From Allobosea sp035944375 (lineage in GTDB: Bacteria; Pseudomonadota; Alphaproteobacteria; Rhizobiales; Beijerinckiaceae): a stretch of 64,000 nucleotides of DNA. A program made the position numbers and the translations under genes. The stretch lies in NCBI RefSeq assembly GCF_035944375.1, contig NZ_DASZBE010000044.1. One strand, 5' to 3'. How positions within the stretch are numbered: the first letter of the stretch is position 1; every line of letters begins with the position of its first letter. The notes under the pieces were generated by a model. The model was not told where the DNA came from and did not search any database. It worked only from the letters and a program-made list of their open reading frames with translations. Below, piece after piece: positions 17,177-24,669 of this stretch.

Positions 17177-18619
17177 TCAGTCGGCGATGAAGCCGACGCG
17201 GCCCTTGTAGGCCTGCGGCGCCGGCCCGCCGCCGGTTCCGTAAATCTTGTTTAGGCGCCCGAGCAGCACGGCCTGTGCGTCATGGGCATCGACGAAGCCG
17301 TCATCGGGACGCTGCACCTGGTTGGGCTCCATCGGCTTGGCGATGTAGGGCGTCGCCGTGATCAGCAGTTCGGTCTCCTCGCGCTGATAGTCGCGCGAGC
17401 GGAAGAGCACGCCGATGACGGGCAGGTTCATCAGGCCGGGGAAGCCGTTGAGCGACTGCTTGGAGACGCGCTGGATCAGGCCGGCGGTGGCGAGCGTGCC
17501 GCCTGAGGGCAGTTCGACGGTGGTGTCCGACTTGCGCACCCGGAAAGCCGGCGCGTTGACGACCTGCTGGCTGCTGTTGCGGGTGTCGCTGAGGCGCAAT
17601 TGGTTCTCGAAGTCGAGCTCCGTCACCTCGGTCGCGATGCGCATGCTGATCTTGTTTCCCGACAGCACGATCGGCGTGAAGTTCAGGGCCACACCGATCG
17701 GCCGGTACTGGATGCCGAGCGTGCAGAGGCCCGTGCCGTCGCAGGAATAGCCGCTGGGAACCGGAACTTCGCCGCCCGCCGTAAACTTGGCGCTTTCGCC
17801 GGAAATGGCGGTGACCGTCGGTTCCGCCAGGACGCGCGAGAGCCCGGCGCGTTCCAGGGCCCGAAGAGTGAAATTGGTCGAGTTTCCGATGCCGGCGGTA
17901 ACCGCGGTCGCGGCCAGCGCTTGCGGCTGCAGCGGCAGCGGATTGTCGAGCGTCGGCATGACCGAGAAGTTTCCGAGCTTCCACTCACCCGTCGAGTTGA
18001 TGCCGAGCTGCTTGATCGCCTTGCGCGACACCTCGGAGACGACGACCTTGACCATGACCTGGTCGCGGCCGCGGATCGTCAGCGAGTTGATGACGGCGCC
18101 CTTGGAGGAGCTGAACAGCCCGGCCGTGGTGCCGACGAAGGCGTTGGCGATGTCGACGGCCTGGGTCGCCTCGGAGGCGTTTGCGACATTGCCGACCAGC
18201 AGGATCGAGTTGCCGGCCGGCTTGACCTCGATCTGGGCGCTCGGCATCGCCGAGCGCAGCGTCTGGCGCAGCACGTTGAGATCGCGGCCGACCTCGATTT
18301 CGAGCGCGGTGATCTGGCGACCCTCGCCGTCAATGACGAACATCGAGGTCGAACCGTCGGCGATGCCGATGATGAAGAGCTTGCGGGCCGAGCGGACGAC
18401 CGCGTTGGCCACCTTCGGATTGGCGACGAAGACCTCCTTGGCGTCGCGCGGCAGCTCGACGATCAGCGAGCGGCCGATCGAGAGATCGAGCTTGCGCGAG
18501 ATGGCGTGCTCGCTGGTGCCGACATTGAGGACCGGCGCCTGGCCGGTGGCCTGGGCGAAGGCCGGCCCGGCGAGCGCCAGAACGAGGGCGGCGGAGAGGA
18601 GGGTACGGTGCCGGCTCAC
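17177..18619 (-). CDS. cpaC: Tad pilus outer-membrane secretin CpaC/RcpA
   Basis: A 480-residue secretin through which the Flp pilus crosses the outer membrane. It has a signal peptide (MSRHRTLLSAALVLALAGPA), an N-terminal pilus-assembly domain (VELPRDAKEVFVANPKVANA), a BON-like region near 95-165 (VGNVANASEATQAVDIANAF) and a secretin domain from about 230 with LRALERAGLSRVLAEPTVTA and GVLFRSRDYQREETELLITA. The start is GTG at 18619, overlapping the cpaB stop in GTGA, so translation is likely coupled. A separate gene at 20789 encodes only the N-terminal domain of this family. Confidence 0.96.
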   Translation of the reverse strand: MSRHRTLLSAALVLALAGPAFAQATGQAPVLNVGTSEHAISRKLDLSIGRSLIVELPRDAKEVFVANPKVANAVVRSARKLFIIGIADGSTSMFVIDGEGRQITALEIEVGRDLNVLRQTLRSAMPSAQIEVKPAGNSILLVGNVANASEATQAVDIANAFVGTTAGLFSSSKGAVINSLTIRGRDQVMVKVVVSEVSRKAIKQLGINSTGEWKLGNFSVMPTLDNPLPLQPQALAATAVTAGIGNSTNFTLRALERAGLSRVLAEPTVTAISGESAKFTAGGEVPVPSGYSCDGTGLCTLGIQYRPIGVALNFTPIVLSGNKISMRIATEVTELDFENQLRLSDTRNSSQQVVNAPAFRVRKSDTTVELPSGGTLATAGLIQRVSKQSLNGFPGLMNLPVIGVLFRSRDYQREETELLITATPYIAKPMEPNQVQRPDDGFVDAHDAQAVLLGRLNKIYGTGGGPAPQAYKGRVGFIAD

Positions 18620-19395
18620 TGGTTCGCACTCCTCATGGTCACGCCATATTTCACGATGGTCATCGCGCCTTCGGCCGTCGGGCCCGTCACGATCTGGCCG
18701 GCATCCTTGAGGCTGCGCAGCGAGAGCGAGAGCGTTCCCATCTTCTGGGCGCGGAACAGGGTTTCGGCCTGGCCGGGCTCGACTTCGAGCGTCGCCGTCT
18801 CGCCGACCACGACCTTCTCGCCGTTGCGCTCCTGGACGTTCTGGCCGATCGCGAGAACGCGGAGGTTGCGCAGGATCGTCTCGCTCAGGAAGGCGTCGCC
18901 TTCGCCTTCGACCGCCGGCCCCTTCACCGTCACGATCACGTCGACGCGATCATTGGGGAGGATGAAGCCACCGGCCGTGTTGGCGCCGCGGCTGTCGGTC
19001 GAGATCGCGACGGCGCGCATGCCGGACGGCAGCACCGCCGAGAGGAAGCCGGTGCCGTCGGTCTTGATCAGCTTCTCGCGGCGGAGCGGCTCGGAGGCGA
19101 GCATGCCGTAGCGGACGACCTGACCGGCGAGCTCAGTTTCGGCCTGCGGCGCCTCGTCCTTGCGGATGACGCCGGCCGGCACGCTGGCGAGCGGCCAGTC
19201 GAGCCAGCGCATGTCGGCGGCGGCGACGACGTTACCGACGGGGATGTCCGCCGCGGCGACGAGAACGGGCACCGTCGGCGCCTGTTCGACCCGGGCGACG
19301 GGAGCAGGAGCCTGAGACGGCTTCCTGATCAGCATGGCGGCACCGATACCGGCGACCAGCGCAACCAGAAGGATGATGATGCGGGCGGGACTCAT
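18616..19395 (-). CDS. cpaB: Tad pilus assembly protein CpaB/RcpC
   Basis: A 259-residue periplasmic protein anchored by one N-terminal segment (IIILLVALVAGIGAAMLI). An SAF domain at about 45-110 (VLVAAADIPVGNVVAAADMR) is followed by the RcpC/CpaB C-terminal domain (RAVAISTDSRGANTAGGFIL, then NDRVDVIVTVKG). RcpC-type proteins modulate secretin pore stability, and SAF folds suggest glycan or peptidoglycan contact. It is the first gene of the leftward cpaBCDEF-tadBC block. A CtrA-like box lies about 60-75 bases upstream of its start. Confidence 0.93.
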   Translation of the reverse strand: MSPARIIILLVALVAGIGAAMLIRKPSQAPAPVARVEQAPTVPVLVAAADIPVGNVVAAADMRWLDWPLASVPAGVIRKDEAPQAETELAGQVVRYGMLASEPLRREKLIKTDGTGFLSAVLPSGMRAVAISTDSRGANTAGGFILPNDRVDVIVTVKGPAVEGEGDAFLSETILRNLRVLAIGQNVQERNGEKVVVGETATLEVEPGQAETLFRAQKMGTLSLSLRSLKDAGQIVTGPTAEGAMTIVKYGVTMRSANQ

Positions 19396-19454
19396 AGCGA
19401 CTGACCCTCGGCCAAACCCAGTTGGCTCTCGGCGAGGATCGTGCGGCTGGAATC

Positions 19455-19470
19455 GTCAACTTATGGTTAA
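19455..19470 (-). promoter_or_regulatory. CtrA-like box upstream of cpaB
   Basis: On the minus strand the sequence is TTAACCATAAGTTGAC, that is TTAA-N7-TTGAC, one mismatch from TTAA-N7-TTAAC. It sits 60-75 bases before the cpaB start, a position suited to promoter control of the whole block. Binding is inferred. Confidence 0.5.
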
Positions 19471-19519
19471 TCGGACGTATCTTTTTTGAAGGCCGGGCCG
19501 ACGGCCCGCGCCGGTGCCC

Positions 19520-20038
19520 TCACAGCCCCATCGCGGCCCGCCACAGCGCGCTGTCGGGCAGCACGAGGAGGGCGGCAAAGGCGAGCGCGATGCCATAGGG
19601 CACGCCCTCCTTCGGCGAGTGCAGCCGGCGTGCCCAGGACCAGCCGGTCGCGACCTGCGGCAGCGGGCCGGAGCGCAGCTTGAGGAGAACGAAGGTGAGC
19701 ACGCCGCCGCCGATCGCCGCCAGGGAAAGATAAGGCATCAGCTGATCGAAGCCGAACCAGAGCGCGGTCACTGCCGCGAGCTTGGCGTCGCCGCCGCCGA
19801 TCCAGCCCGCCGCGAACATGCCAAAGCAGATCACCAGGACGAGCCCACCCGCCGCGAGGTGCCAGAGGAGCTGGTTCCAGCCCAGCCCCAGCGTGGCGGC
19901 ACAGACGGCGAAGGTCGCGAGCAGGACGAGGCAGAGCCGGTTTGAGATCGTCATCGAAACGAGATCGCTCGCCGCGGCATAGGCCATGGCCGCCGGAAAG
20001 ATGAAGAGCAGGGCGATGAGCGGGAGCGACATGGACAT
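19520..20038 (-). CDS. cpaA: Prepilin peptidase CpaA/TadV (A24 family)
   Basis: A 172-residue polytopic membrane aspartic peptidase that cleaves the leader of the Flp prepilin and TadE-like pseudopilins. The two catalytic Asp are in the first loop (AASDLVSMTISNR) and in GGGDAKLAAVTALW. The product lacks the methylase domain of large PilD enzymes, as is usual for TadV. It has about five hydrophobic segments. It lies between flp and cpaB, separated from flp by an intrinsic terminator, so it may have its own promoter. The Met-Ser-Met-Ser start leaves 20038 or 20032 equally possible. Confidence 0.92.
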   Translation of the reverse strand: MSMSLPLIALLFIFPAAMAYAAASDLVSMTISNRLCLVLLATFAVCAATLGLGWNQLLWHLAAGGLVLVICFGMFAAGWIGGGDAKLAAVTALWFGFDQLMPYLSLAAIGGGVLTFVLLKLRSGPLPQVATGWSWARRLHSPKEGVPYGIALAFAALLVLPDSALWRAAMGL

Positions 20039-20143
20039 CCCCTTCCGGAGCGATGACGGCGACGGAGGCGATCCTGCCGCAGGCGCCTCACCAAACCCTT
20101 ACTGCGTTCGATGAGAGGGGCGCGACGCGGGTCGCCTCGAATC

Positions 20144-20172
20144 AAAACGCCCCGGACGAGCCGGGGCGTTTC
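20144..20172 (-). terminator. Intrinsic terminator downstream of flp
   Basis: AACGCCCCGG and CCGGGGCGTT form a perfect 10-bp stem around ACGAG (20146-20170). On the minus strand it is followed by TTTT. It lies 40 bases past the flp stop, so it should insulate the highly expressed pilin gene from cpaA. Confidence 0.85.
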
Positions 20173-20210
20173 GGTCTCGGTGTGGCGGAGCGTTGCCGCC
20201 CCGCACCGTC

Positions 20211-20375
20211 TTACTTGATGGCGTCGTTGATCTCGGTGAACTTGGCGGAGAGGTTCGTGCCGATCTGCGTCCAGACGGTGATGCAGACGACGGCGATCAG
20301 GGCCGCGATCAGGCCGTACTCGATGGCGGTGGCGCCGGACTCATCCTTGACGAAACGAGCGAAAACGTTGGTCAT
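20211..20375 (-). CDS. flp: Flp family type IVb major pilin
   Basis: A 54-residue prepilin, the main subunit of the Flp/Tad pilus used for surface attachment. The leader (MTNVFARFVKDESG) ends at Gly before the family signature ATAIEYGLIAALIAVV, where the Glu at +5 and following Tyr are conserved. The tail (GTNLSAKFTEINDAIK) is short, as in other Flp pilins. The start at 20375 is preceded by AGGAG with a 6-base spacer; an in-frame ATG at 20396 has no such site. It is monocistronic, ending in an intrinsic terminator. Confidence 0.95.
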   Translation of the reverse strand: MTNVFARFVKDESGATAIEYGLIAALIAVVCITVWTQIGTNLSAKFTEINDAIK

Positions 20376-20788
20376 GTGAAACTCCTCTTGAACCACGGTT
20401 TGACGGCTGCCTTCGCTCTGAAGTGGCTTCGGTCAGCGACGAGATGGACATTACCCCGCTCCTCTTGCCGATCGGTTAAGGCGAGAGAAGAATTCGCTCG
20501 ACCTCAAAGACATTCGAGCGATGGTTAACGCCGAATTGCCATGATCATCGACAGGTTCAATCAGATTATTACATGTCTTTTACAGTTAATGAGCCGTTTT
20601 ACGTTTGCCATTCCTGCACATCAACATCCGGCGCCGGCATCATCCTGTCCGGGTATCAGGGGGCGGGGCTGTCTCTCTCCCTTGGTCATGTGTCCCCCGC
20701 CCTCGCCAAACCAGCCCGCACAGCCAGATTAGGGTTTGATTCATCATTTTCCGCTTAGCTGTCGGTACGGAAATCTTGAGGCAGCGCG
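20376..20788. promoter_or_regulatory. AT-rich divergent intergenic region between flp and the secretin-N-domain gene
   Basis: This 413-base stretch has no convincing gene. It is the most AT-rich part of the pilus locus (about 20520-20620) and must hold the flp promoter leftward and that of the 20789 gene rightward. Half-matches to CtrA boxes are seen at 20525 (TTAACGCCGAATTGC) and 20586 (TTAATGAGCCGTTTT), each two mismatches from consensus. No clear -35/-10 pair was found. Confidence 0.4.
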
Positions 20789-21307
20789 ATGTTCACTCTC
20801 CCGGCCGCCCTTCGGCGCCATCGGCCCCGCTCCGCCCGGACCATCGCCGCGCTCGCGGGGACTGTCGCGGTGCTCGCGCTGACCGCCGGTCCGGCGCAGG
20901 CGGCGCCCGCCACGGGCACGGTCGAGAGCGTCATCGTCAAGGTCGATCACGCCAAGGTGGTCCGGCTGCCCGAGAAGGCCCAGACCGTGATCGTCGGCAA
21001 TCCCGCCATCGCCGACGTCGCCGTGCAGAAGAACGGGGTGATGATCGTCACCGGCAAGAGCTTCGGCGTGACCAATCTGATCGCGCTCGATGCGTCCGGC
21101 ACGCTCCTGGCTGAATCCCTCGTGCGCGTGGGCGCGGATTCCGATTCCGTGCTGACCGTGCAGCGCGGGCTGGAACGGGAGAGCTATTCCTGCACGCCGG
21201 TCTGCCAGCCGGCGGCGCAACTCGGCGACGCGCAGAAATATTTCGGCGAGGTCGGCTCCCAGGCCAGCACCCGCAACGGCGCGGCGCTGGGCGCGAGCAA
21301 GCGCTGA
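20789..21307 (+). CDS. Stand-alone pilus-assembly (CpaC N-terminal-like) domain protein
   Basis: A 172-residue exported protein. A twin-basic-rich signal region (RRHRPRSARTIAALAG, cleavage near AQAAPA) is followed by one copy of the domain that opens CpaC secretins: VVRLPEKAQTVIVGNPAIAD, then IVTGKSFGVTNLIALD. The secretin barrel is absent. The C-terminal part has a two-Cys motif, SYSCTPVCQP, and a flexible tail. GAGG 8 bases before the ATG supports the start. Similar small proteins accompany Tad loci in Hyphomicrobiales; their function is unknown, and a periplasmic accessory role at the CpaC ring is an inference. Confidence 0.8.
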   Translation: MFTLPAALRRHRPRSARTIAALAGTVAVLALTAGPAQAAPATGTVESVIVKVDHAKVVRLPEKAQTVIVGNPAIADVAVQKNGVMIVTGKSFGVTNLIALDASGTLLAESLVRVGADSDSVLTVQRGLERESYSCTPVCQPAAQLGDAQKYFGEVGSQASTRNGAALGASKR

Positions 21308-21324
21308 AACTCGACGCCTCAGGG

Positions 21325-21340
21325 TTAAGCACCCGCTAAC
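21325..21340 (+). promoter_or_regulatory. CtrA-like box upstream of the TadE-like genes
   Basis: TTAAGCACCCGCTAAC gives TTAA-N7-CTAAC, one mismatch from TTAA-N7-TTAAC. It sits 165-180 bases before the TadE-like start at 21504 and after the preceding gene's stop. Binding is inferred. Confidence 0.45.
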
Positions 21341-21503
21341 CGCGATTCAACCGCGACGGATACCGGTCTAACGGATCGGCAATGCTTTGCCGGTAACAGT
21401 GGACGCGTCATCTGACCGATGCCGCATCCGACGGGCCAACAGGCGAAAGCCGGCCCGAGGTCCCGCGGCAGCGACCTGCACGCGACAACGGGACCCGGAC
21501 GAC

Positions 21504-22121
21504 ATGACCGACCCTTCACCCACCAACCCCAAGGCAACGACTGCGCCGGTGCCTGCACGCCGCGCACGGTTCCGGCTGCTCACCCGCTTCCGCCGGTCGC
21601 AGGACGGCGCGACCGCCGTCGAGTTCGCCTTCATCTCGATCCCCTTCCTGATGCTGCTCACCGCCATCCTGGAAACGGCGCTGCTGTTCTGGACCAGCCA
21701 GGTGCTCGAGGAGGCGGTCTCCCAGACCTCGCGGCGCCTGCTCACCGGCGAGGCGCTGACGCGCTACACCGGCAATGCGGCCACCAACACGCAAGCCTTC
21801 AAGAACGACGTCTGCGCCAATGCCCCGGGGCTCGTCGACTGCTCGAAGCTGGTCATCGACGTCCGCACCTACAGCTCCTTCGCCAATGCGAAGAACGGCA
21901 CCGACGGCACGAATCCGATCTCGGCTGGCGGGCTGAACACCACCGGCTTCGGCTACAGCGCGCCCCAGCCGCAGCAGATCGTGGTGGTGCGGGCCGTCCT
22001 CGAATACCCGCTCTACTTCACCTACTGGAGCGCGAGTCTGGCCAATATCGGCTCCGGCCGCCGCGGCATCGTCGCCTCGGCGACGTTCCGGACCGAGCCC
22101 TTCAACGCGCCTGCGACATGA
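21504..22121 (+). CDS. tadE: TadE-like pseudopilin
   Basis: A 205-residue minor pilin-like protein. After a basic N-terminus comes the TadE signature GATAVEFAFISIPFLMLLTA, a membrane helix that in studied TadE/F proteins is cut by the TadV peptidase. The rest is a periplasmic domain with one Cys pair (DVCANAPGLVDC). The start at 21504 (MTDPSPTNPK) was preferred to an earlier ATG at 21387, which would add a low-complexity basic stretch. Its stop overlaps the next start in ATGA, so the two pseudopilins are translationally coupled. Confidence 0.88.
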   Translation: MTDPSPTNPKATTAPVPARRARFRLLTRFRRSQDGATAVEFAFISIPFLMLLTAILETALLFWTSQVLEEAVSQTSRRLLTGEALTRYTGNAATNTQAFKNDVCANAPGLVDCSKLVIDVRTYSSFANAKNGTDGTNPISAGGLNTTGFGYSAPQPQQIVVVRAVLEYPLYFTYWSASLANIGSGRRGIVASATFRTEPFNAPAT

Positions 22122-22753
22122 GGTCTCCGATGACGCGCGCCTTCTCCCTGCGCCGCAACAAGGCGGCCCTGCGACGCCTGACGCGACGCTTCCGCGGCAA
22201 CCCGCGCGGCGTCGCCGCCGTCGAGTTCGCGATGATCCTGCCGGCGATGCTGGCGATCTATTTCGGGATCGTCGAAACCGGCCAGGGCGTCATGATCGAC
22301 CGCAAGGTTACGCAGCTGACGCGCTCGCTCGCCGACCTGGCCGCGCAGTCCACCACCATCTCCGACACCGAGATGAACAACATCTTCGATGCGGCGCAGA
22401 CCGTGATGATGCCCTATACCAGCGCCAACCCGAAGATGTCGGTCCACCACATCGTCGTTGACGGCGCCGGCGTGGCGAAGGTGTGCTGGAGCGAACAGCG
22501 CAACTCGACGAAATTCGCGCGCGGAACCACGGTCACGATCCCCGCTGATATTCGCCTGCCCAACAGCTCGATCATCATGGCTCAGGCGAGCTACGACTTC
22601 ACGCCCGTGGTCGGCTGGCTCATCAAGGGCGGCGCGATCTCGATCGGCGGCGACCCGATCTATATGCGCCCGCGCCTCGGCAAGGCCGGCGGCACCGCCA
22701 GCATCGAGCAGGTCGAGCGGTCCGGCGTGGCGATGTGTCCCGGCTTCGGCTGA
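22118..22753 (+). CDS. Second TadE/TadG-like pseudopilin
   Basis: A 211-residue protein with the same layout as its upstream neighbour: a basic N-terminus, then a TadE-type helix (RGVAAVEFAMILPAMLAIYF), then a periplasmic part with a Cys at VCWSEQ and a near-terminal MCPGFG. The helix is preceded by Gly-Val, and Glu follows the Ala-Val. The start at 22118 overlaps the previous stop in ATGA; 22130 is an alternative. It lacks the large von Willebrand domain of TadG, so it is closer to TadE/TadF. A decayed gene begins 27 bases downstream on the other strand. Confidence 0.85.
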   Translation: MRSPMTRAFSLRRNKAALRRLTRRFRGNPRGVAAVEFAMILPAMLAIYFGIVETGQGVMIDRKVTQLTRSLADLAAQSTTISDTEMNNIFDAAQTVMMPYTSANPKMSVHHIVVDGAGVAKVCWSEQRNSTKFARGTTVTIPADIRLPNSSIIMAQASYDFTPVVGWLIKGGAISIGGDPIYMRPRLGKAGGTASIEQVERSGVAMCPGFG

Positions 22754-22780
22754 CCGGCACGACGCTCGCGTCCGATCGCC

Positions 22781-23040
22781 TCAGATCGTCCGGTTGCAGG
22801 CGCCGACCTCCGGCTGAGCCGCAGCACCGCATCAATCGCGGCGAAGACCTCGCGCATTCGCGCATCCGACACCGGGCTCTCTCAGACCACGACCAGTTCG
22901 GGGCTTGTTGGACGAGGCGCGCACCAGGGCCCAGCCTCCCGGTCCTGCGTGGTGACGCGCACGCCATTGACGGTGACGACGTCGCGGACCCGGCTGGCCT
23001 GCGAAATCGACCCATGCACCGTCGGCGGCATGGGGCTGCA
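22781..23040 (-). pseudogene. Decayed 3' end of a phosphomannomutase/phosphoglucomutase gene
   Basis: No intact gene lies here, but the minus strand keeps consecutive pieces of the C-terminus of the alpha-D-phosphohexomutase family, readable only by changing frame: FAGQP, VRDVVTVNGVRVTTQD, ALVRASSNKP, ELVVV-stop-ESPVSDARMREVFAAIDAV, and PEVGACNRTI followed by TGA at 22781-22783. In intact alphaproteobacterial homologues, as I remember them, these run continuously (an Asn-Gly-Val-Arg-Val loop, RASSNKPELVVVVESP, a last NPEVGAYNQTI). At least three frameshifts are present, for example GGGG for GGG at 22900-22903, plus an in-frame TGA at 22882-22884. The remaining 1.2 kb or so of the gene is missing; the aspartic protease gene starts its 3' end right at 23042. 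Confidence 0.75.
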
Positions 23041-23041
23041 G

Positions 23042-23602
23042 TCAGCCGCGCAGGATCATGCGGCCAGTCTGGACCTCGTAGCCGCGCAGCTTGGCGAGGA
23101 AGGAGGTGCCGAGCAGGCTCATCGACAGGGCGCCTTCGGGCAGGACGACCGCCTCGACATTGCGCACGAGGATCGAGCCGAGCCGGACCTCGCGCAGGGT
23201 GACGCGAGCGCCCCTCACCGTGCCGTTGGCGGTGTTCAGCGTCATCTTGTAGTCGCCCGGCGAGGGCCGGATGCCGAGCGCTGTCGCATCCTTCGCCGTC
23301 AGCGCGACGAGGCTGGCGCCGGTATCGACGAGCATCTTCACGCGGAAATTGTCGATCGAGGGGTGCACGACATAGTGGCCGCGATAATCGGCCGCCACCG
23401 TCAGGGTCGGGGGCTCGGCGGGACGAAACGGCGTGGCCGTCGGCTCGGTCGCCCTCGCCGAAGCGGGGCTCGCGGTCATGGTCGCGGCGCTCGGCGCTTC
23501 GCCCACACCGACGAGGTCGGCCAGTCTGCCGCTGTACCCCACCGCGCTCAGCGATGCGATCGCCGCGATCCCGAGCGCCCAGACCACCGGATTTTGCGCC
23601 AT
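23042..23602 (-). CDS. TIGR02281-type clan AA aspartic protease
   Basis: A retropepsin-like protein of 186 residues with one N-terminal membrane segment (VVWALGIAAIASLSAVGYSG), placing the protease domain in the periplasm. The catalytic motif is MLVDTGASLVALTAKDA, with the active Asp at residue 93. The domain ends with SLLGTSFLAKLRGYEVQTG, typical of the family. Such enzymes have one Asp motif and act as dimers; no physiological substrate is established. The start at 23602 is supported by GGGAGGG 9 bases upstream. Its 3' end abuts a decayed mutase gene, so it may mark the edge of a past rearrangement. Confidence 0.88.
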   Translation of the reverse strand: MAQNPVVWALGIAAIASLSAVGYSGRLADLVGVGEAPSAATMTASPASARATEPTATPFRPAEPPTLTVAADYRGHYVVHPSIDNFRVKMLVDTGASLVALTAKDATALGIRPSPGDYKMTLNTANGTVRGARVTLREVRLGSILVRNVEAVVLPEGALSMSLLGTSFLAKLRGYEVQTGRMILRG

Positions 23603-23760
23603 CGGCCTGCCCTCCCCCTGCGTTGCCGCGACGATGCGGCGCAGTTCCTGCGGAAGGGTGAAGACGGCCTGCGGGATGACGCGGGATGCCGAATTGCGGG
23701 CCGATCGATGCGCGACAGGCTTAACCACGCCTTGCCACGACCGCGCGAACGGGTCTTGAC

Positions 23761-24669
23761 CTAGAGGAAGGACTGCCCGACCAGCGCCTCGATCGCATCC
23801 CGGCGCGGAATGCTGGGCTGGGCACCGGCCGCCGTACAGGCGAGAGAGCCGGCGGCGAGGCCGCGCTGCAGGGCGCCCGAGAAGCCGTAGCCGGCGGACA
23901 GCGCCGCCGCGAAGGCGCCGGTGAAGCTGTCGCCGGCCGCCACCGTATCGACCACACTGACGGCGGGGGCCGCGAGCCGGCGGCGGACGCCGCCATGCCA
24001 GCCGACGACACCCTGCGCGCCGAGCGTGACGATGCAGGCGATGCCGAGCTCGCCGTCGCAGCGGCGGGCGATATCGTCGGGATCCCGCTCGGCCCAACCC
24101 AGCGACTGCGCCAGCACCAGCGCCTCGTGCTCGTTGGCGACGAGCATGTCGAGGCCGGCGAGCAGCGCGGGATCGGGCGGCCCGGCGGGCGCGAGGTTGA
24201 GGATGACGCGGCCGCCGGCCTGCTTCATGCGCTGTGCCGCCATAAGGCATTCCGCCTCCGGCACCTCGCGCTGGAGCAGCAGGATGTCGCCCTCGCCGAG
24301 CGGCAGCGACGCCAGGGGCGTCGCGCTTGCCTGCGCGTTGGCGCCGGCGGCGACGACGATCTGGTTCGCGCCATCCGCAGCGACAGCGATGAAGGCGGCG
24401 CCGGTCGGCACTGCCACCCGCGCGACGTCAGCGAGGTCGACACCATCGGCCGCCAGCAGCGAGAGCGCGATGTCGGCGAAGGCATCGGTCCCGACCGCGC
24501 CGACGAGGCGCACCTGCGCACCGGCGCGACGGGCCGCGAGCGCCTGGTTGGCGCCCTTGCCGCCGGGATGGAGGGCGTAAGAGGGACCGATGACGGTCTC
24601 GCCGGCGCCTGGCAGGCGCTCGACCGGCGTGACCAGATCGACATTGAGCGAACCGAAGACGACGATCAT
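23761..24669 (-). CDS. rbsK: Ribokinase (PfkB family)
   Basis: A 302-residue sugar kinase that phosphorylates D-ribose to ribose 5-phosphate. It shows the PfkB signatures: N-terminal GGKGANQALAARRAG with the substrate-binding Gly-Gly, and the C-terminal DTVAAGDSFTGAF with catalytic base Asp247 and the anion hole. The ribose-contact region FGSLNVDLVTPVERLP fits ribokinases better than fructokinases. The start overlaps the dgoK stop in ATGA. No ribose transporter is in the window. Another pentose or a deoxysugar acid as the true substrate is possible, given the partner gene. Confidence 0.88.
   Translation of the reverse strand: MIVVFGSLNVDLVTPVERLPGAGETVIGPSYALHPGGKGANQALAARRAGAQVRLVGAVGTDAFADIALSLLAADGVDLADVARVAVPTGAAFIAVAADGANQIVVAAGANAQASATPLASLPLGEGDILLLQREVPEAECLMAAQRMKQAGGRVILNLAPAGPPDPALLAGLDMLVANEHEALVLAQSLGWAERDPDDIARRCDGELGIACIVTLGAQGVVGWHGGVRRRLAAPAVSVVDTVAAGDSFTGAFAAALSAGYGFSGALQRGLAAGSLACTAAGAQPSIPRRDAIEALVGQSFL

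Noticed and set aside
22118..22753. Second pseudopilin as TadG.
   Set aside because: TadG normally has a large von Willebrand-like domain; this protein is 211 residues and lacks it.
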